Source: Lysobacter sp. yr284 (GTDB lineage Bacteria; Pseudomonadota; Gammaproteobacteria; Xanthomonadales; Xanthomonadaceae). From it: 64,000 bases of DNA. Below the pieces are notes generated by a model that saw only the letters and a program-made list of their open reading frames with translations, ran no database searches and was not told the DNA's origin. Below, one piece after another: positions 32,512-41,283 of this stretch; position 1 is the stretch's first letter, and every line of letters begins with the position of its first letter. The DNA lies in the NCBI RefSeq assembly GCF_900107375.1, contig NZ_FNPT01000015.1, forward strand, positions 1 through 64,000, read 5' to 3'. Made by a program: the position numbers and the translations under genes.

Positions 32512-35134
32512 CGTCGCGGTGACAGACGGCTTCGACCAGCGCATAGGCGTTCTCGCTTTGGCGGGTGGGCGCGGGAAGGACATAGTCGATCGCGCAGCGG
32601 CGCCCGCCCTGCGCGCCCCAGCGCACGTACAGGCGGCCGCGTTCGGCCAGGCCGGTCGCGTAGATGCGGCTGGCCTGGGCCACCGCGCCGACGCTGCGGC
32701 CGGATTCGTCGAGCACCTCGGCGGCGAACGGCAGCGCCGCGCCGGTTTCGTCGCGCACGCTCAGGATCGCGCCGCGGCCGCTCTGGGTCGGATATTCCAC
32801 CCGCACCACCGCGCCCGCCAGTGGTACCACGGTCTGCGCGGTGCCGGCGATCTCGACCTGGGCGCGCGCGCTGAGCGGGTCGATCTCGACCGTGTTGCGC
32901 GCGTACGGGATCAGGTACGGCGCCAGCGCGTAGCCGCGCCGGTCGACCCGCGCGCCGCCCTGGTTCAGCAGGCGCGCGCCCTGGGCGCCGTCGGCCTCGA
33001 CCAGGGCCAGGGTCTCGCCGTACTGCGGCCCCAGGGTCAGCCCGTCGCCGTGCAGCACCGCCACGCCGTCCACGCCCCAGCCGTACTGGCGGTAGCCGCG
33101 GCCCCAGCCGTAGGACGCGTTCAGGGTCGCCTGCGGCGCGCGGTACAGCGCGTTGGCCGCGCCGGTGCGGTCGCCGCCGGCGCCGTCGGCGACGCTGACG
33201 CCGTAGCCGAACACGTCTTCCTGGCCGAGGCTGCCGCTGACGCCCAGGCGGGTGTCGGTGCCGCGCTCGCTGCGCTCCAGCGAGGCCGCGGCGGTCGCGG
33301 CGCGGCCCAGCGGCAGGGTCAGGCCGAGGAAGTATTGGTCGTCGCGGCGGCCGCTGGCGTCGTCCACCCGCGCCGCGGTGAAGACGATGCCGAGGTTGCG
33401 CCACTGCCCGCGCACGCCGGCCTGGTAGTTACCGCTGCTGGCGCCGTCGCGGTAGCTCAGACGCGAGCCGCTCAGGTACAGCGAGGTGCGCGCGCCCAGC
33501 GGCCAGCTCAGCGACAGCTGGCCGCTGTCGCGCAGGCTGCGCGGGGCCACGCCGGAGAGCGGCTGTTCGCGCCGGCGCAGCGCGCCATACAGGTCCAGGT
33601 GGGTGCCGTCGGCATAGACCGAGGCGCTCGCCGCGACCACCAGGCCGAAGTCGAAACGGCGGTTGTAGCCGCCGCGCCAGCGCAGCGCCGAGCCCAGGCC
33701 GTCGATGCGCACCGGATTGGCGTCGAGCGAGAACGCGCCCCAGTCGGTGTTCCAGGCCGCGCCGAGCACCGCCGAGCGATAGCCGCGACTGACCAGGCCG
33801 CCGGCATAGCCGGTGAAGACGTTGGAGAAGCCGTACTGGGCGCTGGCCTGGGCCACCCCGGGACGCTGCGACAGCGCGGTCTCGTCGACCTGGCCGAGCA
33901 CGAATTCGTAGCCCAGGCTGCCGGCCCGGCGCAGCTGCGGGTTGGAGGCGTTGGCGACGCGGAACTGGGCGACGCGGCCGTCGGCCTCGATCACCGCGAC
34001 CTCCAAGTCGCCGCCGTTGCTGGCCGCGTACAGGTCGTCGATCTCGAACGGGCCGGGCGCGATGTTGGCGCGGTACAGCAGGCTGCCGCGCTGGCGGATC
34101 TCGACCACCGCGTTGCTGTAGGCGGTGCCGCGCACCACCGGCGCGTAGCCGCGCAGCGAGTCGGGCACCATGCGCTCGTCCTTGACCAGGCGCGCGCCGC
34201 GGAAGCCGTACACGCCCAGGGTCGGATCGCCCGCGGTCGCCCGGCCCAGCTGCAGCCGCCCCGACCACGCCGGCAGCGCGCGTTCGACATAGGCCGCCTG
34301 GGTGTCCCAGCGCCGCGATTCGCCGTCGGCCCAGCTCAGCGAGCCGCGCTGGTGGTACTGCCAGCGGCCGAGGTTGGCGCCCAGCTCCACGCCGAGGTAA
34401 TTGCTTTCGTAGTCGCCGTCGTCGCCGCGCAGGCGGCTGGCGCTGTAGCTGTAGCCCAGCACCAGCGCGTTCTCGCCGCTCTGCCACAGCTCCGGCGCGA
34501 CCGCGCCGCGCGCGCTGCGGCGCAGCGCCGCCTGCGGCACGCTGAGGTCCAGCGCCAGTTCGGAGAAGTCGACCTGGACCGCGGCGTGCTGGATGCGCCC
34601 GGCCAGGTCGATGCATTCGGGCTCGTCCGCCGCCGCCGGCAGGTCGACGCCGAGCCGGCGCAGCAGCGGCCCGCCCAGGCAGGGCTGCGCGGGCGCGTCG
34701 GGCTGCGCGCTGCGGAACTCGACCTCCTCGCGCACCGCGAACGCGCCGTTGACCCGCACGTCCAGGCGATAGCGGCCCGGCGCCACTTCGCCGGCGCGGG
34801 CGAAGCGCGACAGGTCGGCCTGGCGCGCGCTGCCGGACAGGTAGCGCAGGTCGAATCCGGATTCGGCCGCGGCCGCGGGCTGGGCCGGAGGCTGCGCCGA
34901 TGCGGGCGCTGCGGCCGGCGAAGCCGGTGGCGCGGGCGCCGACGGCGCGGGCTGCGTCGCCGGCTGCGATGGCGCCGATGCGGGCGGCGCCTGCGGCGCG
35001 GGCTGCGGCTGGGCCGCGTGCACGGCGCCGGCGAAGGCGATGCCCAGGCACAGCCCGCCGCGCCACGCACATGCGCTCGGCGTCCTGGGCGCGGCCGGCG
35101 TCGCGGCGGCGGGCGGGGAAACGATGCGCGCCAT
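32501..35134 (-). CDS. fimbrial outer-membrane usher
   Basis: 877 residues from the ATG at 35134, seven bases after the chaperone stop. Signal peptide, then an unusual Pro/Ala/Gln-rich linker of about 50 residues. The usher N-terminal domain, a 24-strand barrel with family motifs (LRGYAPVVRGTAYSNAVVEI, GPFEIDDLY, DLEVAVIEADG), and C-terminal domains with PTQSGRGAI and GAALPFAAEVLDESGR follow; a Cys near the end (GRRCAIDYV) is expected. It translocates and polymerises pilins at the outer membrane. The proline-rich insert before the N-terminal domain is the odd feature. Confidence 0.93.
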   Translation of the reverse strand: MARIVSPPAAATPAAPRTPSACAWRGGLCLGIAFAGAVHAAQPQPAPQAPPASAPSQPATQPAPSAPAPPASPAAAPASAQPPAQPAAAAESGFDLRYLSGSARQADLSRFARAGEVAPGRYRLDVRVNGAFAVREEVEFRSAQPDAPAQPCLGGPLLRRLGVDLPAAADEPECIDLAGRIQHAAVQVDFSELALDLSVPQAALRRSARGAVAPELWQSGENALVLGYSYSASRLRGDDGDYESNYLGVELGANLGRWQYHQRGSLSWADGESRRWDTQAAYVERALPAWSGRLQLGRATAGDPTLGVYGFRGARLVKDERMVPDSLRGYAPVVRGTAYSNAVVEIRQRGSLLYRANIAPGPFEIDDLYAASNGGDLEVAVIEADGRVAQFRVANASNPQLRRAGSLGYEFVLGQVDETALSQRPGVAQASAQYGFSNVFTGYAGGLVSRGYRSAVLGAAWNTDWGAFSLDANPVRIDGLGSALRWRGGYNRRFDFGLVVAASASVYADGTHLDLYGALRRREQPLSGVAPRSLRDSGQLSLSWPLGARTSLYLSGSRLSYRDGASSGNYQAGVRGQWRNLGIVFTAARVDDASGRRDDQYFLGLTLPLGRAATAAASLERSERGTDTRLGVSGSLGQEDVFGYGVSVADGAGGDRTGAANALYRAPQATLNASYGWGRGYRQYGWGVDGVAVLHGDGLTLGPQYGETLALVEADGAQGARLLNQGGARVDRRGYALAPYLIPYARNTVEIDPLSARAQVEIAGTAQTVVPLAGAVVRVEYPTQSGRGAILSVRDETGAALPFAAEVLDESGRSVGAVAQASRIYATGLAERGRLYVRWGAQGGRRCAIDYVLPAPTRQSENAYALVEAVCHRDDAR

Positions 35135-35141
35135 GGCGCGG

Positions 35142-35918
35142 CTACTCCCCGGTCTGCCCCTGTAGTTCGGTGCGTCCGCCGTAGTCGTTGATGATCGAAT
35201 ACGCGACCGCGGCGCCGGCCGCCGGCGCCGCCGGCAGTTGCGCCAGGTCCAGGCGCAGGCTCGCGCCCGGGGCCAGCATGCCGGCGTTGTCGAAGCGGTA
35301 CTCGCGCCCGCCCAGGCTGACGGCGACGCGGCCGAAGGACACATGGAAGGCGCCGGGATTGCTGCACTCCAGCGCCCAGCCGGCCTCGCCGGCGCGGACC
35401 ACGCGCCAGCGCAGCGCGCGCGCCGCCGCCTCGGGATCGCCGGGCAGCCCCTGCGGGCGCAGGAACACCTTGATGCGGGTGCGGAAGGCGACCTGCAGGT
35501 GGTTCTGGTCGAGTTCGGCCGGGTCCACGCTGGGCGGGATCTCCAGCACGTTGAGCCAGTACACCGACTCGCGCTCCTGCGCCGCGGCCGCGCCGGTCGC
35601 GGTCGGGCCGTACACCAGGCGCAGCGCCTGGCCCTTGCCCGGCTCGATCCGCACCACCGGCGGCGACACCAGGAACGGCGCCTTGCTCGCGTCCGGCGAC
35701 TGCTTGGGGTCGCCATCGTCGACCCACACCTGCACCAGCGCCGGGCGTGCGCCGACGTTGTTGAGCTTGACCGCGACTTCGCGCTGCTGCGCGGGATAGA
35801 TCACGCGGGTGCCGGCGATGGTCACCTCGGCCTGCGCCGGCGCGGCCAGGCCGCCGCACAGCATCGCCACCGCAAACGCCTTCACGGCCCACTGCTTTCC
35901 CCGGCACAGCATGGTCAT
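35142..35918 (-). CDS. periplasmic fimbrial chaperone (PapD-like)
   Basis: 258 residues; AAGGAG about eleven bases before the ATG. Signal peptide ends PAQA; then two Ig-like domains with family motifs: TRVIYPAQQREVAVKLNN, PFLVSPPVVRIEPGKGQALRLVY, ESVYWLNVLEIPP, RTRIKVFLRPQGL. It caps pilin subunits in the periplasm by donor-strand complementation and delivers them to the usher. It is the first gene of the leftward fimbrial operon (chaperone, usher, tip). Confidence 0.93.
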   Translation of the reverse strand: MTMLCRGKQWAVKAFAVAMLCGGLAAPAQAEVTIAGTRVIYPAQQREVAVKLNNVGARPALVQVWVDDGDPKQSPDASKAPFLVSPPVVRIEPGKGQALRLVYGPTATGAAAAQERESVYWLNVLEIPPSVDPAELDQNHLQVAFRTRIKVFLRPQGLPGDPEAAARALRWRVVRAGEAGWALECSNPGAFHVSFGRVAVSLGGREYRFDNAGMLAPGASLRLDLAQLPAAPAAGAAVAYSIINDYGGRTELQGQTGE

Positions 35919-36092
35919 GCGTCGTCGGACTCCTTGCGTTGGTCGCGACGCGCGCGGCGCCGCGGGCCCGGTGCGCCGCCGTCGCCCCCTGCGGCGGCCG
36001 GCCCGGTCGTCGGGCCGCGCGTGGGCGACCCTGGTCTAAGTAACAACGCGGCGCCGCCGGGCCTCCCTACCCGGCCGGCGGCGGCCGCCGGT

Positions 36093-36428
36093 TCAGCCGC
36101 AATCGACGGCGAGGATGCGCTGGGCCTGGTCGACGCGGACGTTGAGACGGTCCTCGCGGCGGTCGCGGCCGAAGGTATTGTCCGGCGCGACCACCCGCCA
36201 CAGCCCGGCGCCGCTGTCCTTGAACAGGCGCCGGCCGGTGGCTTCGTCGAGGGTCTGGCCGACCGCCCAGCCGAGCCCGTCGGCGTGGCAGCGGCCCTTG
36301 CCGGCCAGATCCGGGCGCGGCGCGTTCTGCGCGCAGGCGCCGGCGGCCAGCGCCAGCGCGGCGGCGAACAGCAGCGGCGCGCGCGGGCGCAGCGCGGCGC
36401 GGACGGCGATGGGACGTTCGGCGTTCAT
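36093..36428 (-). CDS. inhibitor I78 family protein
   Basis: 111 residues from the ATG at 36428 (an in-frame ATG ten codons upstream is possible). Signal sequence ending near AGACAQ, with a weak lipobox-like cysteine. The mature domain follows the I78 pattern: a Cys near the start (GRCHADGLGWAVGQ), TLDEATGRRLFKDSGA, WRVVAPD, and the diagnostic REDRLNVRVDQAQRILAVDCG. Family I78 includes an inhibitor of S1 and S8 serine proteases. It lies directly before the fimbrial chaperone gene, in a locus with four S8 proteases, so self-protection is a reasonable inference. Confidence 0.8.
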   Translation of the reverse strand: MNAERPIAVRAALRPRAPLLFAAALALAAGACAQNAPRPDLAGKGRCHADGLGWAVGQTLDEATGRRLFKDSGAGLWRVVAPDNTFGRDRREDRLNVRVDQAQRILAVDCG

Positions 36429-36563
36429 CGGGCGGTCTCGACGGAGCGTGGCCCCCATACTCCGACGATCCGCGGTGCTTTGTCACCCGCGCGCGGGTGC
36501 CGGCGGCGGCGGATCGCGCCCGATGCGACGCCGCGCCGGCGATCCGCGCGCGAACGTCCGGCC

Positions 36564-36599
36564 GCAAAAAACGAACGCCCCGTCCTCGCGGACGGGGCG
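36564..36599 (-). terminator. rho-independent terminator of the 36621-36839 gene
   Basis: CGCCCCGTC (36576-36584) pairs with GACGGGGCG (36591-36599). On the minus strand the hairpin is followed by TTCGTTTTTTGC, a good T-run. Confidence 0.85.
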
Positions 36600-36620
36600 C
36601 CGTTGCCACGCGCGCGGCGA

Positions 36621-36839
36621 TCAGGGAATGATGCAGCCGCAGTTGCGATAGCACTGGTAATACGTGGTGTCCATGTTGCAATCCTCCTGCGTGCCGCCGT
36701 TGGCGATGCAGCGGTTGATCGCATTGGTCTTGCAGGTGTTGAAGCAGCTCACGTTGCACGCGGCGATCGCGGACGAGGCGGCGAAGCTCAGGCCGAACGC
36801 GAACGCGCACAGCGCCATCAACTTGGTCTTGCGGGTCAT
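36621..36839 (-). CDS. small secreted cysteine-rich peptide
   Basis: 72 residues; AAGGAGAG just before the ATG. Signal peptide about 1-27 (ends SSAIAA). The mature ~45 residues contain eight cysteines (CNVSCFNTCK, NRCIAN, EDCNMD, YQCYRNCGC), enough for four disulfides. Followed by a strong terminator, so it is a single-gene unit and probably well expressed. Such peptides are common as unknowns in Lysobacter-type genomes; function not recognised. Confidence 0.75.
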   Translation of the reverse strand: MTRKTKLMALCAFAFGLSFAASSAIAACNVSCFNTCKTNAINRCIANGGTQEDCNMDTTYYQCYRNCGCIIP

Positions 36840-37004
36840 TTCTCTCTCCTTAGAGGCCCAGGACCGGGCAGGGCGCAGGCTAGCACCGCTGTTGCGGCGC
36901 AAAAGCGGGGCAATTGCCAATCGCCGTCGCAAATCGGCGCTGCGCCTGTAAAAAAACACAGTGCCGGCGCGATCGGCGACGCCGCGATGCACGACGTCGC
37001 GCGA

Positions 37005-37817
37005 TCAGGCCCCGCTCGATTCGAGCCAGGCCGCGACGATGCCCAGCACCTCGTCGCCGCGCTCGCGATGCGGCACGTGGCCGCAATCGGCGAGCAGGCG
37101 CAGCGTCGCCGGCCCGGCCACGCCCGCGGCGATGCGCTCGGGATGGCGCGCGCTGCCGAATTCGTCGCCGTCGCCGTGCACGACCAGGGCCGGGCAGGCC
37201 ACCCGGGCCAAGGGCGCGTCCAGGTTCCAGCCGGCGAAGCCGTCGTCGAGCCAGGTGTCGATCCACGCATGCAACACCCACGGCGCCTTGTCGCCATGGT
37301 ACTTGCGCAGGCGCTCCATCTGTCCCGGCCGGGCGAACGCCGCGCGCGCGGCGAGGATGCCGGCGCGGGTGCGGTCTTCGACGAAGGCCTGCGCCGACTC
37401 GGCGATCAGGCCGCTGCAGCGCGAACGATGCAGCGCCGCGCCGGCCACCGCCATGCCGCCGCCGACGCTGTGGCCGAACAGGACGAACCGCTGCAACCGC
37501 AGCGCATCGCACACGGCGCGCAAGCCGCCGGCGGCTTCGCCGGTCACGAAGTCGGCGCCGGGCGCGCCCGGATGCGGATCGGAGCGGCCGAAGCCGAGAC
37601 GGTCGTAGGCGATCACCTCGCGCCCGCTGGCCTCGGCCAGGCGCGCGGGAAACTCGCGCCACAGCGCGATGCAGCCGAGCGAATCGTGCAGCAGCACGAT
37701 CGGCGCGGCGGCCGCGTCGCGCCCCGGCCAGCGCTGCGCGAACAGGCGGCCGCGCTCGCTCGCGATCCACTGCGACTCCGGTTCGGGCAACGGGTTCTGG
37801 GTTGAAGTCGACGGCAT
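37005..37817 (-). CDS. alpha/beta hydrolase
   Basis: 270 residues. Typical alpha/beta-hydrolase order: VLLHDSLGCIALWREFPARLA (oxyanion region), AYDRLGFGRSD, nucleophile elbow GHSVGGG (Ser117), acid region VVHGDGDEF, and the catalytic His in DCGHVPHRE. No signal peptide, so cytoplasmic. The ATG at 37817 lacks a clear ribosome site and a longer frame exists upstream, but that would overlap the divergent gene at 37873. Substrate unknown. Confidence 0.88.
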   Translation of the reverse strand: MPSTSTQNPLPEPESQWIASERGRLFAQRWPGRDAAAAPIVLLHDSLGCIALWREFPARLAEASGREVIAYDRLGFGRSDPHPGAPGADFVTGEAAGGLRAVCDALRLQRFVLFGHSVGGGMAVAGAALHRSRCSGLIAESAQAFVEDRTRAGILAARAAFARPGQMERLRKYHGDKAPWVLHAWIDTWLDDGFAGWNLDAPLARVACPALVVHGDGDEFGSARHPERIAAGVAGPATLRLLADCGHVPHRERGDEVLGIVAAWLESSGA

Positions 37818-37872
37818 CGGCGAATGATAGGGCCGCCGCAATCGTGCGTGTAGGATGCGCGCAGGAGGACGC

Positions 37873-38667
37873 ATGCACGCAAGCCTCGACCCCGGCCGCA
37901 CGAGACGGCCGCGCACATGGCGATGGATCGCGCTGGCCGCATCGCTGCTGGCGCTGGCCGCGCTGATCGCGTTGTTCCCCGGGCGCCGCTTCGGATTGGC
38001 GTTCACCCTGGGCACCGGCATCGGCCGCGACGCCCTGCAGCGACGCATCGACGCGCTGGAGGAACTCGCGATCGCCGGCGCGCCGTTCGACGCCGACGAC
38101 AAACGCTTCGCGTCCGACTTCTACCGCACCCTCGCCAGCGGCGGACGGCTGGTGGTGTTCGCGCGCCAGACCGGGCGGATGATGGACCACTACCTCGACG
38201 GCAGCGGCCGCGACTACCGCCTGGATCCCGGCATCTTCGCCGGCAACGCCAAGGTCCGCGCGCAGATGGCGGCGCTGCGCGAAGCCGTCGCCGCGCAGCC
38301 GCGGCAGCCGCGCACGCAACTGCAATCGGCGCGCTTCTACATGCCCGACCGCAGCCAGGCCGATTCGGTCTACGGCCTGTACTACGGCCGCGTGCGCGTG
38401 CTGCGCGAATGCGGCGACGCCGGCGCCTGCCGGCTGCGCTGGCGCGCCGAGGTGCCGTGGGAATGGCCGTCCTACGACAGCCTGCGGCGCAAATACGGCG
38501 ATCCGCACGCCGAAAGCTTCCCGCTGCCCAACTTCGCCAGCGCGCTGCTCGGCCGCCAGCACGCCCTGTACGTGGACAACGGCCTGGGCGAACACCTCGC
38601 GCGGATCGGACTGGCAAAGCCATTCCTGGCATACGCCGAATGGGACGAGGCCGAGGCGCCGCGCTGA
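37873..38667 (+). CDS. membrane-anchored protein, unknown
   Basis: 264 residues; AGGAGG precedes the ATG at 37873 by five bases. After a basic N-terminus there is one hydrophobic segment (about residues 18-36, WIALAASLLALAALIALF), giving an anchor with the bulk outside the cytoplasm. The domain includes DALQRRIDALEELAIAG, SDFYRTLASGGRLVVFARQTG, and YYGRVRVLRECGDAGACRLRW with a likely disulfide. No family recognised. Divergent from the hydrolase gene 55 bp away. Confidence 0.7.
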   Translation: MHASLDPGRTRRPRTWRWIALAASLLALAALIALFPGRRFGLAFTLGTGIGRDALQRRIDALEELAIAGAPFDADDKRFASDFYRTLASGGRLVVFARQTGRMMDHYLDGSGRDYRLDPGIFAGNAKVRAQMAALREAVAAQPRQPRTQLQSARFYMPDRSQADSVYGLYYGRVRVLRECGDAGACRLRWRAEVPWEWPSYDSLRRKYGDPHAESFPLPNFASALLGRQHALYVDNGLGEHLARIGLAKPFLAYAEWDEAEAPR

Positions 38668-38902
38668 GCCGCCTGCGCCGCTCGTGAGCCGCCTGCGCCG
38701 CTCGATTGCCATGAACCGGCGAGTCGCGACAACCCGGCCGGTACTGCCCGCCGCGACCCTCCCGCGACACCGCTACCGCATCGCGGTTACACCGCGTCAC
38801 ATTCGCGCCTGAACGCCGCCGCCCGCGGCCCGCGCCGGCGAAAGGCGTGCGAAAGGAAAGCCGCCTAGGCTGCCGCCAACGCCTATCCCCACAGGACCGC
38901 GC

Positions 38903-39610
38903 ATGAGCCTGGGCTGGAACATCCTTTGCGATTTCGACGGCACCATCGCGCTGCGCGACGTCACCGACGCCGTGCTGGTGCGCTACGCGCGGCCGGAATG
39001 GGAGCTGATCGAGGCGGCGTGGAAGGCCGGCCGGATCAGTTCGCGCGAGTGCATGGGCCAGCAGGTCGCCCTGCTCGACGCCGGCCGCGACGAACTCGAC
39101 GCGCTGCTCGACGACATCCGCATCGATCCGGCGTTTCCCGAATTCGCGCGCGCCGCGCACGCCGCCGGCTGCCGCCTGACCGTGGTCAGCGACGGCCTGG
39201 ACTACGCCATCGAGCGCATCCTCGCCCGCCACGGCCTGCAACTGCCGGTGATCGCCAACCGCCTGCTCGCCGACGGCGAACGCGGCTGGCGCCTGGACTT
39301 CCCGCATTCGCGCGCGGACTGCCGGGTCGGCAGCGGCACCTGCAAATGCGCGGTCGCCGGCGCCGCGCCGCCGCGCCTGCGCAACCTGTTGATCGGCGAC
39401 GGCCAATCGGATTTCTGCGTCGCCGCGCGCGCCGACTACGTCTTCGCCAAGGCCAAGCTGATCGAACACTGCCGCCAGCAGCGCATCGCGCATGCGCCGA
39501 TCGGCGGCTTCCTGGAAGCGCTGGCGCTGTTGCCGAGCCTGCTCGACGGGCTGCTCGACGCGCCGCACGACACCGCCCTCCCCCTCCCCACCCTGGCCCG
39601 CACTCCATGA
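38903..39610 (+). CDS. HAD-IB phosphatase (MtnX/SerB-like)
   Basis: 235 residues. HAD motif I DFDGT with nucleophile Asp10 and acid Asp12, motif II Ser in TVVSDGLD, motif III Lys region in HSRADCRVG, motif IV IGDGQSDF. The small helical cap (WELIEAAWKAGRISSRECM, QQVALLDAG) is that of the MtnX/phosphoserine-phosphatase branch. Cytoplasmic phosphomonoesterase on a small metabolite. Its stop overlaps the start of the aminotransferase gene (ATGA), so both proteins probably act in one pathway. Confidence 0.88.
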   Translation: MSLGWNILCDFDGTIALRDVTDAVLVRYARPEWELIEAAWKAGRISSRECMGQQVALLDAGRDELDALLDDIRIDPAFPEFARAAHAAGCRLTVVSDGLDYAIERILARHGLQLPVIANRLLADGERGWRLDFPHSRADCRVGSGTCKCAVAGAAPPRLRNLLIGDGQSDFCVAARADYVFAKAKLIEHCRQQRIAHAPIGGFLEALALLPSLLDGLLDAPHDTALPLPTLARTP

Positions 39611-41061
39611 CCCATTCCGCCCTGCTCGCCGACGACGCGGCGTTCCGCGACGCCGCCCCGCCGACCGCCGACCTGTCCGACCCGCCGCCGCGCGGCGACG
39701 CCGAACTGCTCGCCGACGAAGCGGCCTGGTGCTCCTTCGGCGACACCGTGCACTACAGCGATCCGCCGAAGATCTTCACCGGCGCCGACGGCAGCTACCT
39801 CTACGACTCGGCCGGCACCGAGTTCCTCGACCTGCAGATGTGGTACTCGGCGGTCAACTTCGGCTACCGCAACCCGCGCCTGAACGAGGTGCTCAAGCGC
39901 CAGGTCGATCTGCTGCCGCAGGTCGCCAGCCAGTACCTGCACCCGACCAAGATCGAGCTGGCCAAGACCATCGCGCTCGACGCGCAGAACAAATGGGGCC
40001 GCAAGGGCCGCGTGCACTTCAACGTGGGCGGCGCGCAGTCGGTCGAGGATTCGCTCAAGCTGGTGCGCAACGCCAGCGGCGGCAAGAGCCTGATGTTCGC
40101 CTTCGAGGGCGGCTACCACGGCCGCACCCTCGGCGCCTCGGCGATCACCTCCTCGTACCGCTACCGCCGCCGCTACGGCCATTTCGACCGCGCCCAGTTC
40201 ATCGAATTCCCGTACCACTTCCGCGGCCCCAGGGGCATGAGCAAGGAAGAGTACGGCGAGCACTGCGTGGCCAAGTTCGAGCGCCTGTTCGAGACCGAAT
40301 ACAACGGCGTGTGGGACCCCAAGGTCGGCCAGTGCGAGTACGCCGCGTTCTACGTCGAGCCGATCCAGGGCACCGGCGGCTACGTGATCCCGCCGCCGAA
40401 CTTCTTCACCGGCCTCAAGCGCGTGCTGGACAAGTACGGCATCTTGCTGGTGGTCGACGAAATCCAGATGGGCTTCTACCGCACCGGCAAGCTGTGGTCG
40501 ATCGAGCACTTCGGCGTGCAGCCCGATGTGCTGGTGTTCGGCAAGGCGCTGACCAACGGCCTCAACCCGCTCGCCGGCCTGTGGGCGCGCGAGGAGCTGA
40601 TCAACCCGACCGTGTTCCCGCCGGGTTCGACCCATTCGACCTTCGCCTCCAACCCGCTGGGCACCGCGGTCGGCCTGGAGACGATGAAGATGCTGGCTGA
40701 GGGCGACTACGAGAACCGGGTGATGCGCGCCGGCGCGCACTTCCTGGCCGGGCTGAAGGACCTGCAGCAGCGCCATCCGGAGATCGGCGACGTCGACGGC
40801 CTGGGCCTGGCGCTGCGCGCGGAGATCTGCGAAGCCGATGGCTTCACCCCGAGCAAGGCATTGCTCGACCGCATGTGCGACATCGGCCTGGCCGGCGATC
40901 TGGACTACAACGGCAAGAAGATGGGCTTGGTGCTGGACGTGGGCGGTTACTACAAGAACGTGATCACGCTGGCGCCGTCGCTGCATATCTCCGGCGCGGA
41001 GATCGACCAGGCGCTGGCGCTGCTCGACCAGCTGCTGACGCGCGCCAAGCGCTCGCTGTAA
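39607..41061 (+). CDS. class III PLP-dependent aminotransferase
   Basis: 484 residues; ATGA overlap with the HAD gene. Fold type I class III features: LDLQMWYSAVNFGYRNP, GGYHGRTLGASAITSSYRYR, VEPIQGTGGYVIPPPNFF, VVDEIQMGFYRTGKLWSIEHFG and the PLP lysine in VFGKALTNGLNP (Lys313). It resembles diaminobutyrate/4-aminobutyrate-type omega-aminotransferases. A partner phosphatase in the same transcript suggests production of an aminated small molecule. Substrate not determinable. Confidence 0.9.
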   Translation: MTHSALLADDAAFRDAAPPTADLSDPPPRGDAELLADEAAWCSFGDTVHYSDPPKIFTGADGSYLYDSAGTEFLDLQMWYSAVNFGYRNPRLNEVLKRQVDLLPQVASQYLHPTKIELAKTIALDAQNKWGRKGRVHFNVGGAQSVEDSLKLVRNASGGKSLMFAFEGGYHGRTLGASAITSSYRYRRRYGHFDRAQFIEFPYHFRGPRGMSKEEYGEHCVAKFERLFETEYNGVWDPKVGQCEYAAFYVEPIQGTGGYVIPPPNFFTGLKRVLDKYGILLVVDEIQMGFYRTGKLWSIEHFGVQPDVLVFGKALTNGLNPLAGLWAREELINPTVFPPGSTHSTFASNPLGTAVGLETMKMLAEGDYENRVMRAGAHFLAGLKDLQQRHPEIGDVDGLGLALRAEICEADGFTPSKALLDRMCDIGLAGDLDYNGKKMGLVLDVGGYYKNVITLAPSLHISGAEIDQALALLDQLLTRAKRSL

Positions 41062-41233
41062 GCGGACGCGATGGCCGCGGCGGCTGTGCTTCCTCGTTTG
41101 CCGGTCGTCGCGGTTGTCGCGTTGGTGGCGCCGTTGCAGCAAGGGCGGCGGCCCGCGCCCTCGGTCGCTGCGCCCGCAGTTGCCACTCCCGAGTCGCGCA
41201 AGCGCGGTTTGCGGCCGCCGCCCGCGTTCGAGC

Positions 41234-41257
41234 CCCTCTCCCGCCTGCGGGAGAGGG
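41234..41257. terminator. bidirectional hairpin between converging genes
   Basis: CCCTCTCCCGC / GCGGGAGAGGG, perfect 11-bp stem with loop CT, between the converging aminotransferase and ketosynthase genes. The sequence context (TTGGGCTGAGGGC after it) matches a palindromic repeat common in proteobacterial genomes. Confidence 0.6.
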
Positions 41258-41283
41258 CTTGGGCTGAGGGCGACCCGCCGCTC

